Shown here one piece after another: positions 8,233 to 15,720 of a stretch of DNA of 40,158 nucleotides. The notes under the pieces were generated by a model. The model searched no databases. It saw nothing but the letters and a program-made list of their open reading frames with translations, and was not told the DNA's origin. The stretch lies in assembly GCA_019233055.1 (NCBI GenBank), contig JAFAMV010000080.1, positions 1-40,158 of the forward strand. Reading direction: 5' to 3'. This DNA is from Curvibacter sp. (GTDB lineage: Bacteria > Pseudomonadota > Gammaproteobacteria > Burkholderiales > Burkholderiaceae_C). A program made the translations under genes and the position numbers. How positions within the stretch are numbered: position 1 is the first letter of the stretch; each line of letters opens with the position of its first letter.

Positions 8233-9858
8233 TCAGCCGTCCAGGCGCTGAGGCCCCGGGCGGCCGTCCTCGACCTCGAAGCGGGCCAGCACGCTGAGCC
8301 CGCTGTCGGCGCGGCCCGGATCGTCCACGCTCAGCAGGCTGGTCTGCCAGCGCTGCGGCGTCAGGTCGACCCAGGCATAGCCTCTTTGGGCCGGCTCGGC
8401 CAGCAGCACATGGGGGTTGGTCTGCATGATCGCCCGGGCCCGTTCGGGGCTGGCGCCGGAATGCGAGGTGATCGAGGTGCCGCAGAACTCGCTGGCCACT
8501 GTGGGCGAGTCGGGCCGCCCGGCATCGGCCTGCACCCGGCAGACGTAGTTCTGATGGATGTCGCCGCCGATCAGCACGGTGTTGCGCGGAGCCTGCTCGA
8601 TGATGGCCTGGGTCAGGCGTTGCCGGGCGGCCGGGTAGCCGTCCCAGGGGTCGGTGGGCACCGGCCCATCGTCGCCGCCATAGCGCCGCGTCGAGAACAG
8701 GGTCTGCTGGCCGATGACGCTCCAGCGCTGTTGCCGCTCCCGGGCATCGGCCCCCAGGGCGTCGGCCAGCCAGGCTTCCTGGGGGGCGCCCAGAAGCGTC
8801 CGTGTCGGGTCCTGGAGTTCGGCACACCGGCTGGGGCGCACCGCGCCGGCGCCGCTGCTGCCGGGCGGGCGGCAGGCCTGGAGGGCGCGGTACTGGCGGT
8901 CGTCGAGCAGGTGGAAGCTGGCCAGGCGGCCAAAGTGGCTGCTGCCATACAGTCGGATGGCTTCGGGCGAGGCCAGTCCCTGCAGGCCGTGCAGCAGTAC
9001 CGAGGCGCGCAGCGGCATGTTCTCGTAGAAGGCCTGGTAGGCGGCGCTGCGCTGGCGCAAGAACTCGGGTGTCGCGCCCTCCTGGCCCTGTGCCCCGGCG
9101 TAGTCGTTCTCGACCTCGTGGTCGTCCCAGGTCACCAGCCAGGGGCAGGCGGCATGGGCGGCCTGCAGGTCGGGGTCGCTGCGGTGCAGGGCATAGCGGT
9201 CGCGGTAGTCGGCCAGGGTCCGGGCCCTGGGCAGTGTGTGCACCCGGTGGATCGGGGTGGCGGCGCCAGGGGCCAGGCCGCTGCGCGGGGAGGCGTACTC
9301 GTAGATGTAGTCGCCCAGAAACACCACCAGATCGGGGGCCTGGGCGGCCAGGTGTCGCCAGGCGGCGTAGTAGCCGTGCTCCCAGCGCTGGCAGGAGGCA
9401 AAGGCGAAGCGCAGGCGGGCCGCCAGGGTGTCGGGCGCCGGGAAGGTGCGGGTGCGTCCGACCGGGCTGACCGCATCGCCGACCATGAACCGGTAGTGGT
9501 ACCAGCGCTCCGGGGCCAGACCCCGGACCTCGGCATGCACCGCCAGACCCAGGCTGGCGTCGGTCGTCTGGGTGCCGCGCCGGACGATGCGTTGGAAGCC
9601 CTCGTCATCGGCCAGTTCCCAGGAGACGGTCCGCACCGCCGGATTCGAGGCCTCGCCAGGGGCGGGCACCAATCGCGTCCAGAGCACCACGCTGTCATGG
9701 CTGGGCGAACCACTGGCCACGCCGAGGGCGAAGGGCTGGGCCGCCAGGCCGGGCTCCGGTCTGGATTGGGCACCCGCCTGCCAGCCCGGCGTGACCAGGG
9801 CGCAGGCCCCCAACCATTGGAGCCAGCGGCGGCGGTCCAGAGGCGGCGTGGGGCCCAT
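8233..9858 (-). CDS. phoD: PhoD-family alkaline phosphatase / phosphodiesterase
   Basis: This is a 541-residue secreted metallophosphoesterase of the PhoD type, which releases phosphate from mono- or diesters outside the cytoplasm. The N-terminus DRRRWLQWLGACAL…AGAQS looks like a twin-arginine signal, as expected because PhoD is exported folded by Tat. A PhoD N-terminal beta domain (FALGVASGSPSHDSVVLWTR) is followed by the metal-binding core: FASCQRWEHGYYAAWRHLA, VVFLGDYIYEY, VTWDDHEVENDYAG and IGGDIHQNYVC. The ATG at 9858 lies 7 bp after the stop of an upstream diguanylate cyclase on the same strand, suggesting co-transcription. No Pho box was recognised. Family assignment is firm; the symbol is by family. 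Confidence 0.92.
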   Translation of the reverse strand: MGPTPPLDRRRWLQWLGACALVTPGWQAGAQSRPEPGLAAQPFALGVASGSPSHDSVVLWTRLVPAPGEASNPAVRTVSWELADDEGFQRIVRRGTQTTDASLGLAVHAEVRGLAPERWYHYRFMVGDAVSPVGRTRTFPAPDTLAARLRFAFASCQRWEHGYYAAWRHLAAQAPDLVVFLGDYIYEYASPRSGLAPGAATPIHRVHTLPRARTLADYRDRYALHRSDPDLQAAHAACPWLVTWDDHEVENDYAGAQGQEGATPEFLRQRSAAYQAFYENMPLRASVLLHGLQGLASPEAIRLYGSSHFGRLASFHLLDDRQYRALQACRPPGSSGAGAVRPSRCAELQDPTRTLLGAPQEAWLADALGADARERQQRWSVIGQQTLFSTRRYGGDDGPVPTDPWDGYPAARQRLTQAIIEQAPRNTVLIGGDIHQNYVCRVQADAGRPDSPTVASEFCGTSITSHSGASPERARAIMQTNPHVLLAEPAQRGYAWVDLTPQRWQTSLLSVDDPGRADSGLSVLARFEVEDGRPGPQRLDG

Positions 9859-9865
9859 GGGATGC

Positions 9866-11389
9866 TCAGCCCGACACGACCCGGTTCTTGCCCGAGCGCT
9901 TGGCCAGGTACATGGCCTGGTCGGCGCGTTTCACCGCCTCGGCGCTTTCCTCGTCGACCCCGACCTGGGCCACGCCGGCGCTGAAGGTGATCAGCACCTT
10001 CTCGTTGTCGCGCATGAAATACTGGGTGGTCAGCTCGCGCTGCAGGCGTTTCATCACCTCCATGGCCGCCTCCAGCGTGGTGTCGGGCAGCACGACCAGG
10101 AACTCTTCGCCGCCGTAGCGGGCCAGGCTGTCCTGCGGCCGGATGGAGCGGCGCGCCACATCGGCCAGGTGGACCAGGGCCGCATCGCCGGTGTCGTGGC
10201 CCAGGGTGTCGTTGAGGCGCTTGAAGTTGTCGATGTCGAGCAGGGAGACGCACAGGGGCGTCTCCTGGCGCCGGGCACGGGCGATCTCGCGTTCGATGGA
10301 TTCGTCCATGCCCTTGCGGTTCAGCACCCCGGTGAGCGGGTCGTGCCGGGCCTGCGAACTGACCCGGTCGAGTTCTTCCTGCATCTTGTGCAGGGCGGCG
10401 TCGGCCTGCTGGGTGCGCTCACGCATCTCGCGCAGCTCGTCGCGCATGTGCAGGGTGTCGACCGACATCGAGCGCGTCGCCTGGATGGCCTCCTGCAGCA
10501 CCGGGGTGATGTCGGCCAGGCTGCTGGCCTGCTCGAGCTTGCGGGCGCAGGCCTCGATGGTGCCCTGGTAGCTGCTGCTGTGCTCGGTCATCTGCGACAG
10601 GCGCTCGATGAAGGCGGCCAGCATCTGCTTCATCTCGTCCTGGGCTTCGAGCGTGCGCGCCTTGGCCTCGGTCTGCTTGAAGATCACGTCCTTCAGGCGG
10701 GCCTGCACCTCGTCGAGGCGCCGCAGGGTCAGCGGCGGCGTGGTGGCGGTCACCAGCGCATCGATCTGTCCCTTGAGCCAGCGGTCTTCGATGGTCAGCT
10801 CGCCGATGTTGGTGAACACCAGGTGCAGCAGTTCGAGCAGGGTGCTCTTGATGGCGAGTTGGTCTTCGGCCGCGAAGGACATGCGAAAGCTCAGGTTGCC
10901 CAGCATGAGCTTGAGCGTCGAAGCCTCCGAGTTGGGCAAGCGCGCATAGGCCAGCAACTGCTCTGCCTGCTGCTGCAGCCGGGGATCGTCGACGCCCACC
11001 ACGGGCAGGGTGTTTTCCACCAGGCGGGCGATCTGCTCGCGCAGTTCGGCCATCACCTCCTCGGTCACCACAGGCTTGTCGGGCAGATGCGCCGGCGTGG
11101 CCACCATCGGCTGGGTGGCCAGGCCCACCAGGGCTGCCTGCAGACCGACCCAGCTGCGTTGGGTGATGGCGGTCTCGAACTGGGTCATCAGGCGCTGCTG
11201 GGCCGGCGTCTGGGCCGGCAGCGCCCGGCCCAGGCCGCGCAACTGGTCTTCCGGGAAATGGGGGACATGGCGGATTCCGGCCACCTCATGGTAGAGGGCC
11301 TGGAAATTGTCGGGCGTCGGCACGAGCTTGCGCGTGGAAAGCAGCTTGAGCGTTTCCTTGGCGATGTCGTAGGGGGATCGGTCGGACAT
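9866..11389 (-). CDS. Diguanylate cyclase with soluble N-terminal region, coiled coil and GGEEF domain
   Basis: The predicted protein has 507 residues and no membrane segment. The N-terminus MSDRSPYDIAKETLKLLSTR and the following ~230 residues resemble a domain found in Burkholderiales GGDEF proteins whose ligand I do not know. A long heptad-rich stretch (about 240–360; MRDELREMRERTQQADAALH) precedes the GGDEF domain. The active site is GGEEF at 426–430, with an I-site RPQD five residues before it, so c-di-GMP synthesis with product inhibition is expected. I chose ATG 11389 because similar proteins begin MSDxSPY; an in-frame GTG at 11467 would add 26 unlikely residues, and neither start has a clear ribosome-binding site. 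It is followed after 7 bp by the phoD-like gene. Confidence 0.88.
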   Translation of the reverse strand: MSDRSPYDIAKETLKLLSTRKLVPTPDNFQALYHEVAGIRHVPHFPEDQLRGLGRALPAQTPAQQRLMTQFETAITQRSWVGLQAALVGLATQPMVATPAHLPDKPVVTEEVMAELREQIARLVENTLPVVGVDDPRLQQQAEQLLAYARLPNSEASTLKLMLGNLSFRMSFAAEDQLAIKSTLLELLHLVFTNIGELTIEDRWLKGQIDALVTATTPPLTLRRLDEVQARLKDVIFKQTEAKARTLEAQDEMKQMLAAFIERLSQMTEHSSSYQGTIEACARKLEQASSLADITPVLQEAIQATRSMSVDTLHMRDELREMRERTQQADAALHKMQEELDRVSSQARHDPLTGVLNRKGMDESIEREIARARRQETPLCVSLLDIDNFKRLNDTLGHDTGDAALVHLADVARRSIRPQDSLARYGGEEFLVVLPDTTLEAAMEVMKRLQRELTTQYFMRDNEKVLITFSAGVAQVGVDEESAEAVKRADQAMYLAKRSGKNRVVSG

Positions 11390-11542
11390 GGGCGAGCCGG
11401 AGGTTCTGCTGTTCGTCGAAGGCCTGAGGATACCGCCGCCATTTGCCGGTTGCGTGGCAGTGCCCACAAAAAGCAGTATTGGGCCTGTGCGGTCGGCAGG
11501 TCTGCACCATGGCTCTCGCCCGGTGCGGACCGACGACGGTGG

Positions 11543-13051
11543 TCAGGCGGGGGCGGATTCGACGCGATCCCGGCCGCCGTCCTTGGCCCGGTACAGGGCC
11601 TGGTCGGCCGCTTTCAGAAGGCTGCGCGCCGAAAGCTCCGGGGCCGGTGTCAACACGGCCACCCCCAGGCTGATGGTGAGCAGTCCTTCCTGGCCGTCTG
11701 CATGGGGGATGGCGCGGGCGCGCACATTCTGTCGGATGAGCTCCGCCAGCACCACGGCGTTCTGCAGGGAGCTGACCTCGGAGATCAGGGCGAACTCCTC
11801 GCCGCCATAGCGGGCCGGCAGATCGGTCGAACGGCGCACGCTCTCGCGCAGCGCGGCAGCCACCTGTCTGAGGCAGGCATCGCCCGCCAGATGACCGTAG
11901 CGGTCATTGAAAAGCTTGAACCAGTCCACATCGAGCAGGATCAGGGCCAGGGGGCGTTTCTGCCGCTGGCATCGGGCCCATTCGCGCTCCAGGGCCTGGT
12001 CGAAGCTGCGCCGATTGGCCAGACTGGTCAGGCCATCGGTCATGGACAGGGCCTCGAGTTGCCGGTTGGCGATCTCGAGCTGGGCCTGCATCTGCCGCAG
12101 ATGGCTCACGTCCCGGTGGTGCCACAGGCGGCCCAGGCGGCCGCTGCCATAGTCGAAGGGAATGAAGTCGCGCAGCAGTGTGCGCCCGTCGATCATGGTC
12201 ACCTCTTCGTTGAGGCAGGGTTGGCCCAGGCGCACCAGTTCCATGATCCGCTCGACGGCGCTCTGGGGGCCGGCGTAACGGTGACGGATCTGTTCGATCA
12301 CGCTGCCGGCCTGTCGACCGGTCAGCGATTCCGGGGTTTCGCTGATCTGGAAGAGATCGCAGAAGTACTGATTGGCAAAATCGATCCGGCCCTGCTCGTC
12401 GACCAGCAAGATGGCATCCTGCAGGGCGCTGAACAAGGCTTTCAGACGGGTCTCCGACATCTGCAGGTGGTCCTGGAGTTCGACCTCGGTCTGCACGCTG
12501 GAGACAAAGCTCTTGAGCATGGTGTGCGCCACGATGGCGGTGACGAGGGTGGCCGTGGCCAACGAGACCGCGAACACATCGGCCGGCCGCAGAGGCAGCG
12601 GGGCGGACCATCCCCACCGCGATTCGGCCGCCCCATAGAGCATCACCACCACCGCGGACAAGGCAGTCAACGCCCACATGGTCGGGCGCCCGAGCAACCA
12701 GGCGGCCAGCAGGATGGCCAGAGGCAGCGCACAAAGCAGCGGGGTCCGTGCGCCATTGACGAAGAGTGGCGCGAGCACAATCGTGGCAATCAAGGACAGG
12801 ACGAAGACCCAATGGGCGATCCGGGTCTGACCCCGCCGCAGCAGCCAACGGGTCAGCACGCCGACGGCCAGGCCGATCTGGCCGGCGTATTGGACGGAAG
12901 GGCCGATGAAGAAATACAGCAGCCAGGTGCCGGCCATCGCCACGATCCAGACATCGACAAACCGGAGCATGAACCGATCGCGTGTCTGGGCAATGCGTTG
13001 ATGGACGCTGGACGGCCTGGGGGAAGGGGTCGGGCGGGATGAGGCCGGCAT
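11543..13051 (-). CDS. Membrane diguanylate cyclase: multi-TM sensor–PAS–GGEEF
   Basis: The 502-residue protein begins with about six hydrophobic helices (residues ~30–190; for example VDVWIVAMAGTWLLYFFI and WALTALSAVVVMLYGA), a MASE-like integral membrane sensor. A PAS domain follows (about 215–320; ALFSALQDAILLVDEQGRID), then a GGDEF domain with GGEEF at 416–420 and I-site RSTD five residues earlier. It should synthesise c-di-GMP and may sense redox or a small molecule through PAS. The start is uncertain: ATG 13051 gives MPASSRPTP and a plausible cytoplasmic tail; in-frame alternatives at 13126 and 13258 add residues that do not look like protein. It precedes the soluble cyclase gene on the same strand by 153 bp. 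Confidence 0.87.
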   Translation of the reverse strand: MPASSRPTPSPRPSSVHQRIAQTRDRFMLRFVDVWIVAMAGTWLLYFFIGPSVQYAGQIGLAVGVLTRWLLRRGQTRIAHWVFVLSLIATIVLAPLFVNGARTPLLCALPLAILLAAWLLGRPTMWALTALSAVVVMLYGAAESRWGWSAPLPLRPADVFAVSLATATLVTAIVAHTMLKSFVSSVQTEVELQDHLQMSETRLKALFSALQDAILLVDEQGRIDFANQYFCDLFQISETPESLTGRQAGSVIEQIRHRYAGPQSAVERIMELVRLGQPCLNEEVTMIDGRTLLRDFIPFDYGSGRLGRLWHHRDVSHLRQMQAQLEIANRQLEALSMTDGLTSLANRRSFDQALEREWARCQRQKRPLALILLDVDWFKLFNDRYGHLAGDACLRQVAAALRESVRRSTDLPARYGGEEFALISEVSSLQNAVVLAELIRQNVRARAIPHADGQEGLLTISLGVAVLTPAPELSARSLLKAADQALYRAKDGGRDRVESAPA

Positions 13052-13400
13052 GAGAGGATGAACGATCAGAATTTGCCGCTTGATTCTGGGGCTCACCCCC
13101 GGAGATGACCAATTGGCATTGACCATGAGATCCGTGTCGTGGTCGCAACTGCTGCGACGGACGAAGAGCGCGTCATCGCCGGCCGTCTCGGGGCGGGCGG
13201 GGCAGGGGCCTTGCCCACGCGAATATCCACGGCCTCGGGTGATTCGAGGCCGGCGCATGGCGTGATTTTCCGATGAACCGTCGGCACGATCCCGTGGACA
13301 ACTGCTTCCGGTCGATCACATGCCCTTGAATTGACCCGTGGCAAATGGATCGGATTGCCCAATCCATTGGGCTGCCCACCAAGCATTCAAACTTTCTGGC
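13052..13400. other. 349-bp gap between cyclase and DUF4189 genes
   Basis: No convincing gene lies here. A hairpin AATGGAT/ATCCATT (13344–13368), overlapping GGATTG-CC-CAATCC, lies 33 bp after the DUF4189 stop and may end that transcript, although no T-tract follows. The stretch nearest the cyclase start should hold its promoter, but I see no good -35/-10 pair. Open frames here have repetitive Arg/Pro-rich translations typical of GC-rich shadow frames. Confidence 0.4.
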
Positions 13401-13766
13401 TCATTCCTCGCAGTCGGCGACGACGATCTTGCAGCCACCGCCACAACCATCCAGGGCATTTTGGCTGGCTTCGGCCTTGGTGCCGCCGGTGCCCCACCCA
13501 TTGGCTTCCTTGGACGAGGCATAGGCACCACAACGCTTGTACCAGACGCCGATTTTGCAATTCTTGTTGCCAGCGTCTCGGCAGGCTTTCAGTGCTGCAT
13601 TCTTGGCGGACGATTCCGAATCAAATCCCCCGACAACGTTATATCCCACGTCGCTGGCGGAATCGCCATCGGCATCGTCAACGGCAATGGCGCCAATCGC
13701 AAATGCGCTGATTGGTGCGATCAGGGAAATAATCGTGGCAGCTACCAGGGATTTGATTTTGAGCAT
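13401..13766 (-). CDS. Secreted DUF4189-family protein
   Basis: This is a 121-residue protein with a clean Sec signal peptide (MLKIKSLVAATIISLIAPISAFA) and one DUF4189 domain. The domain shows the expected pattern: AIAVDD at the mature N-terminus, SAKNAALKACRDAGNKNC, IGVWYKRCGAYA, GWGTGGTKAEASQNAL and CKIVVADC near the end. Six cysteines in the mature part could form three disulfides. The molecular role of the family is not known to me. ATG 13766 is preceded by AGAGG at good spacing; longer upstream starts in the same frame would bury the signal peptide. It is transcribed divergently from the toxin–antitoxin pair, and its DNA looks less GC-rich than the surroundings, so it may belong to a small accessory patch. 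Confidence 0.82.
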   Translation of the reverse strand: MLKIKSLVAATIISLIAPISAFAIGAIAVDDADGDSASDVGYNVVGGFDSESSAKNAALKACRDAGNKNCKIGVWYKRCGAYASSKEANGWGTGGTKAEASQNALDGCGGGCKIVVADCEE

Positions 13767-13840
13767 GGGTTGGCCTCTGTGAAATATGGGGGTTGATGAA
13801 GGCATATTAATCAGGGCCAATATGAAAGACCGATGTAAAT

Positions 13841-13890
13841 GGAGGCCTTGTCTGATTTCCAGGAGGCCTGTTGGAGAAATGACACATTTC
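13841..13890. promoter_or_regulatory. Candidate operator region of the toxin–antitoxin operon
   Basis: Two direct copies of GGAGGCCT, each containing the palindrome AGGCCT, lie at 13841–13848 and 13862–13869, exactly 21 bp apart (two helical turns). A dyad GAAATG-ACA-CATTTC follows at 13876–13890 and covers an ATG at 13879. HigA-type antitoxins usually autorepress by binding such dyads. The assignment is inference from position and symmetry. Confidence 0.4.
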
Positions 13891-13921
13891 ATGAGGGGCG
13901 GCTGCGCAGCGTGGCTGGGGT

Positions 13922-14176
13922 GTGCTACCTGACCGCCTGACCCTGGTCAAGATCCGCGCTAGGGTGGCCCGCTTACAGGCTGGGAATTTCGGCGGCTGCA
14001 AATCACTTCGGGAAGGCGTTCAAGAACTTCGCATCGACCATGGGCCTGGGTATCGGGTCTATCTGAGTCGGCGGGGCCCCGTGCTGCTTGGTGGCAGTGA
14101 CAAGAGCGACCAGGAGCGTGCAATCAGCCACGCCATTGGGTATTTGAACGACTGGAAACAAAGGGGAAAACCATGA
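13922..14176 (+). CDS. HigB/RelE-like toxin of a type II TA system, probably N-terminally frameshifted
   Basis: The frame encodes 84 residues from a GTG start, with the signature of the 'addiction module killer' RelE/HigB subfamily: KIRARVARLQAGNFG, VQELRIDHGPGYRVYLSRRG and a C-terminal GGSDKSDQERAISHAIGYL. These toxins are usually mRNA interferases of about 95–100 residues, so some 15 N-terminal residues are missing. They can be found in another frame: an ORF from ATG 13879 (with GGAG just upstream) reads to AWLGC, and removing one base near 13921–13924 joins it to LPDRLTLVK. This restores the family's WL-x2-L-x-DR spacing and a 98-residue protein. The gene is either a recent pseudogene, a sequencing error, or translated short from the GTG. 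Its stop overlaps the antitoxin start as ATGA. Confidence 0.75.
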   Translation: MLPDRLTLVKIRARVARLQAGNFGGCKSLREGVQELRIDHGPGYRVYLSRRGPVLLGGSDKSDQERAISHAIGYLNDWKQRGKP

Positions 14177-14487
14177 ACGCACCGCGCGACAAAAGCCACG
14201 GGGCTTTGCTGCTGGAGGCCCTGAAGGATCCCGCAGAGGCAGCCGCCTACATCGAGGTCGTCATGGAGGGTGACACGCTTGGCACGCTTTTGTGGGTACT
14301 GCGCCAGGTGGCCAAAGCCCACGGCATGGCGGAGTTGGCCCGCTGCGCCGACCTGGGTGACAAGCCCTTGTTCAAGGCGCTGAGTGAGAACGGCAACCCG
14401 ACCATCGAGACCGTGAACAAAATGCTGCCCGCGGTGGGGTTGCGCCTGAGCGTGGTTCCGGCCGCCTCCGAGGCGGCTCACGCCTGA
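14173..14487 (+). CDS. HigA-like antitoxin (helix-turn-helix addiction module antidote)
   Basis: This 104-residue protein matches the antidote family paired with killer-type RelE toxins. An N-terminal helix-rich part (LLLEALKDPAEAAAYIEVVM) is followed by an HTH domain around VAKAHGMAELARCADLGDKPLFKALSENGNPTIETVNKML. The toxin-first order and 4-bp ATGA overlap are typical of this subfamily. It should neutralise the toxin by direct binding and repress the operon through upstream dyads. Unlike the toxin it appears complete, so it would persist as an orphan antitoxin if the toxin is broken. Confidence 0.85.
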   Translation: MNAPRDKSHGALLLEALKDPAEAAAYIEVVMEGDTLGTLLWVLRQVAKAHGMAELARCADLGDKPLFKALSENGNPTIETVNKMLPAVGLRLSVVPAASEAAHA

Positions 14488-14573
14488 AGTTTTGTCCGGG
14501 CGAGGCCTCCGCGAATCGAGGCGCTGGGAGGGTGGGTTTGACCTGCCTGCCGGACCCTATGGCCGCCGCAAGG

Positions 14574-14607
14574 AAAAAGCCCCAGGCTCTTGCGAACCTG
14601 GGGCTTT
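14574..14607 (-). terminator. Rho-independent terminator after tRNA-Thr
   Basis: An 11-bp perfect stem AAAGCCCCAGG/CCTGGGGCTTT with a 10-nt loop is followed on the minus strand by a T-run (GGGGCTTTTTCC). It begins 4 bp beyond the tRNA 3' end. On the plus strand it can also stop read-through from the toxin–antitoxin operon, with a shorter TTT tail. Confidence 0.85.
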
Positions 14608-14611
14608 CATC

Positions 14612-14687
14612 TGGTGCCGGAGAGATGAATCGAACACCCGACCTTCTCATTACGAATGAGCTGCTCTACCGACTGAGCTACACCGGC
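14612..14687 (-). tRNA. tRNA-Thr (anticodon CGT)
   Basis: A 76-nt cloverleaf is readable on the minus strand: acceptor GCCGGTG pairs with the complementary 3' arm before A-CCA, the D arm contains GCTCAGTCGGTAGAGC, the anticodon arm is CTCAT-TCGTAAT-GAG with CGT (reads ACG, threonine), and the T arm contains GGGTGTTCGATTC. CCA is genome-encoded. It lies 12 bp after fbp on the same strand, with its own promoter in the fbp 3' end and a strong terminator behind it. Confidence 0.96.
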
Positions 14688-14698
14688 TTTAGCCTTCT

Positions 14699-14726
14699 AT
14701 TATAGCTTGGAATGGTAGCTGGTCAC
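14699..14726 (-). promoter_or_regulatory. tRNA-Thr promoter inside the fbp 3' end
   Basis: On the minus strand, GTGACC (14721–14726; 4 of 6 to TTGACA) is separated by 16 bp from a perfect TATAAT (14699–14704). The -10 overlaps the TAA stop of fbp (14700–14702). A transcript starting near 14692 would begin about 5 nt before mature tRNA-Thr. Confidence 0.65.
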
Positions 14727-15707
14727 GCGCTCGACTTCATTTTTAGAGCCCAGGATGACGCTGACGCGTTCGTGCAGTTGGCCGGGCTGGATGTCCAGGA
14801 TGCGCTGGCGGCCATTGGTGGCCGCGCCGCCGGCCTGTTCGACGAGCCAGCTCATCGGGTTGGCCTCGTACATCAGGCGCAGCTTGCCGGGCTTGTTCGG
14901 TTCGCGCTTGTCCCAGGGGTACATGAAGATGCCGCCGCGGGTCAGGATGCGGTGCACGTCGGCCACCATGCTGGCGATCCAGCGCATGTTGAAGTCCTTG
15001 CCGCGCGGGCCTTCCTGGCCCAGCAGGCACTCGTCGATGTAACGCCGCACCGGTTCGTCCCAGTGGCGCATATTGCTCATGTTGATCGCGAATTCCTTGG
15101 TGTCCTCGGGGATCTTCACGTTCTCGTGCGTCAGCACGAAGGAGCCCTGCTCGCGGTCCAGGGTGAACATGCTGACCCCGTCGCCGACGGTCAGTACCAG
15201 GGTGGTCTGCGGACCGTAGACGCAATAACCGGCGGCCACCTGCCTGGCACCGGCCTGCAGAAAGTCTTTCTCGGTCACGGCCGGGGAGCCCTCAGGCTTC
15301 TTCAGCACGCTGAAGATGGTGCCGATGCTGACGTTGACGTCGATGTTGCTCGAGCCGTCGAGCGGATCGAACAGCAGCAGGTATTCACCCTGCGGGTAGC
15401 GGTTGGGCACCAGGTAGATGCTGTCCATCTCTTCAGAGGCCATGGCGGCCAGGTGGCCCCCCCATTCGTTGGCCTCGATCAGGACTTCGTTGGCGATGAT
15501 GTCGAGTTTCTTCTGCACCTCGCCCTGGACATTCTCGCTGTCGGCGCTGCCGAGCACGCCGCCCAGCGCGCCCTTGTTGACGGCCTGGCTTATGCTTTTG
15601 CACGCGCGTGCCACCACTTCGAGCAGCAGGCGCAGCTGCGAGGGGATGAGGCCGTCCACACGTTGCTGCTCGACGAGGTAGCGGGTCAGGCTGATTTTCT
15701 GTGCCAT
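14700..15707 (-). CDS. fbp: Fructose-1,6-bisphosphatase class I
   Basis: Fbp removes the 1-phosphate of fructose-1,6-bisphosphate, a committed gluconeogenic step in the cytoplasm. At 335 residues it has full class I length. Metal-binding motifs are visible: SEEM (91–94) and DPLDGSSN (D114, D117). The substrate-loop region [15 protein letters not shown] and the C-terminal motif [15 protein letters not shown] are also typical. GGAG lies 9 nt before the ATG and just after the TAA of pepN, so fbp follows pepN after 13 bp as an operon. The 3' end doubles as the promoter of tRNA-Thr. Confidence 0.97.
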   Translation of the reverse strand: MAQKISLTRYLVEQQRVDGLIPSQLRLLLEVVARACKSISQAVNKGALGGVLGSADSENVQGEVQKKLDIIANEVLIEANEWGGHLAAMASEEMDSIYLVPNRYPQGEYLLLFDPLDGSSNIDVNVSIGTIFSVLKKPEGSPAVTEKDFLQAGARQVAAGYCVYGPQTTLVLTVGDGVSMFTLDREQGSFVLTHENVKIPEDTKEFAINMSNMRHWDEPVRRYIDECLLGQEGPRGKDFNMRWIASMVADVHRILTRGGIFMYPWDKREPNKPGKLRLMYEANPMSWLVEQAGGAATNGRQRILDIQPGQLHERVSVILGSKNEVERVTSYHSKL

Positions 15708-15720
15708 GTTGAAGTTCTCC

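Noticed and set aside
9572..13042. 1156-codon open frame opposite two cyclase genes
   Set aside because: Antisense shadow of the GGEEF genes and part of phoD; no domain signature and crosses their intergenic region without a ribosome-binding site.
14612..14687. tRNA-Thr as integration (att) site for the adjacent accessory genes
   Set aside because: I found no second copy of the tRNA 3' end in the flanking DNA and no integrase gene in the window.
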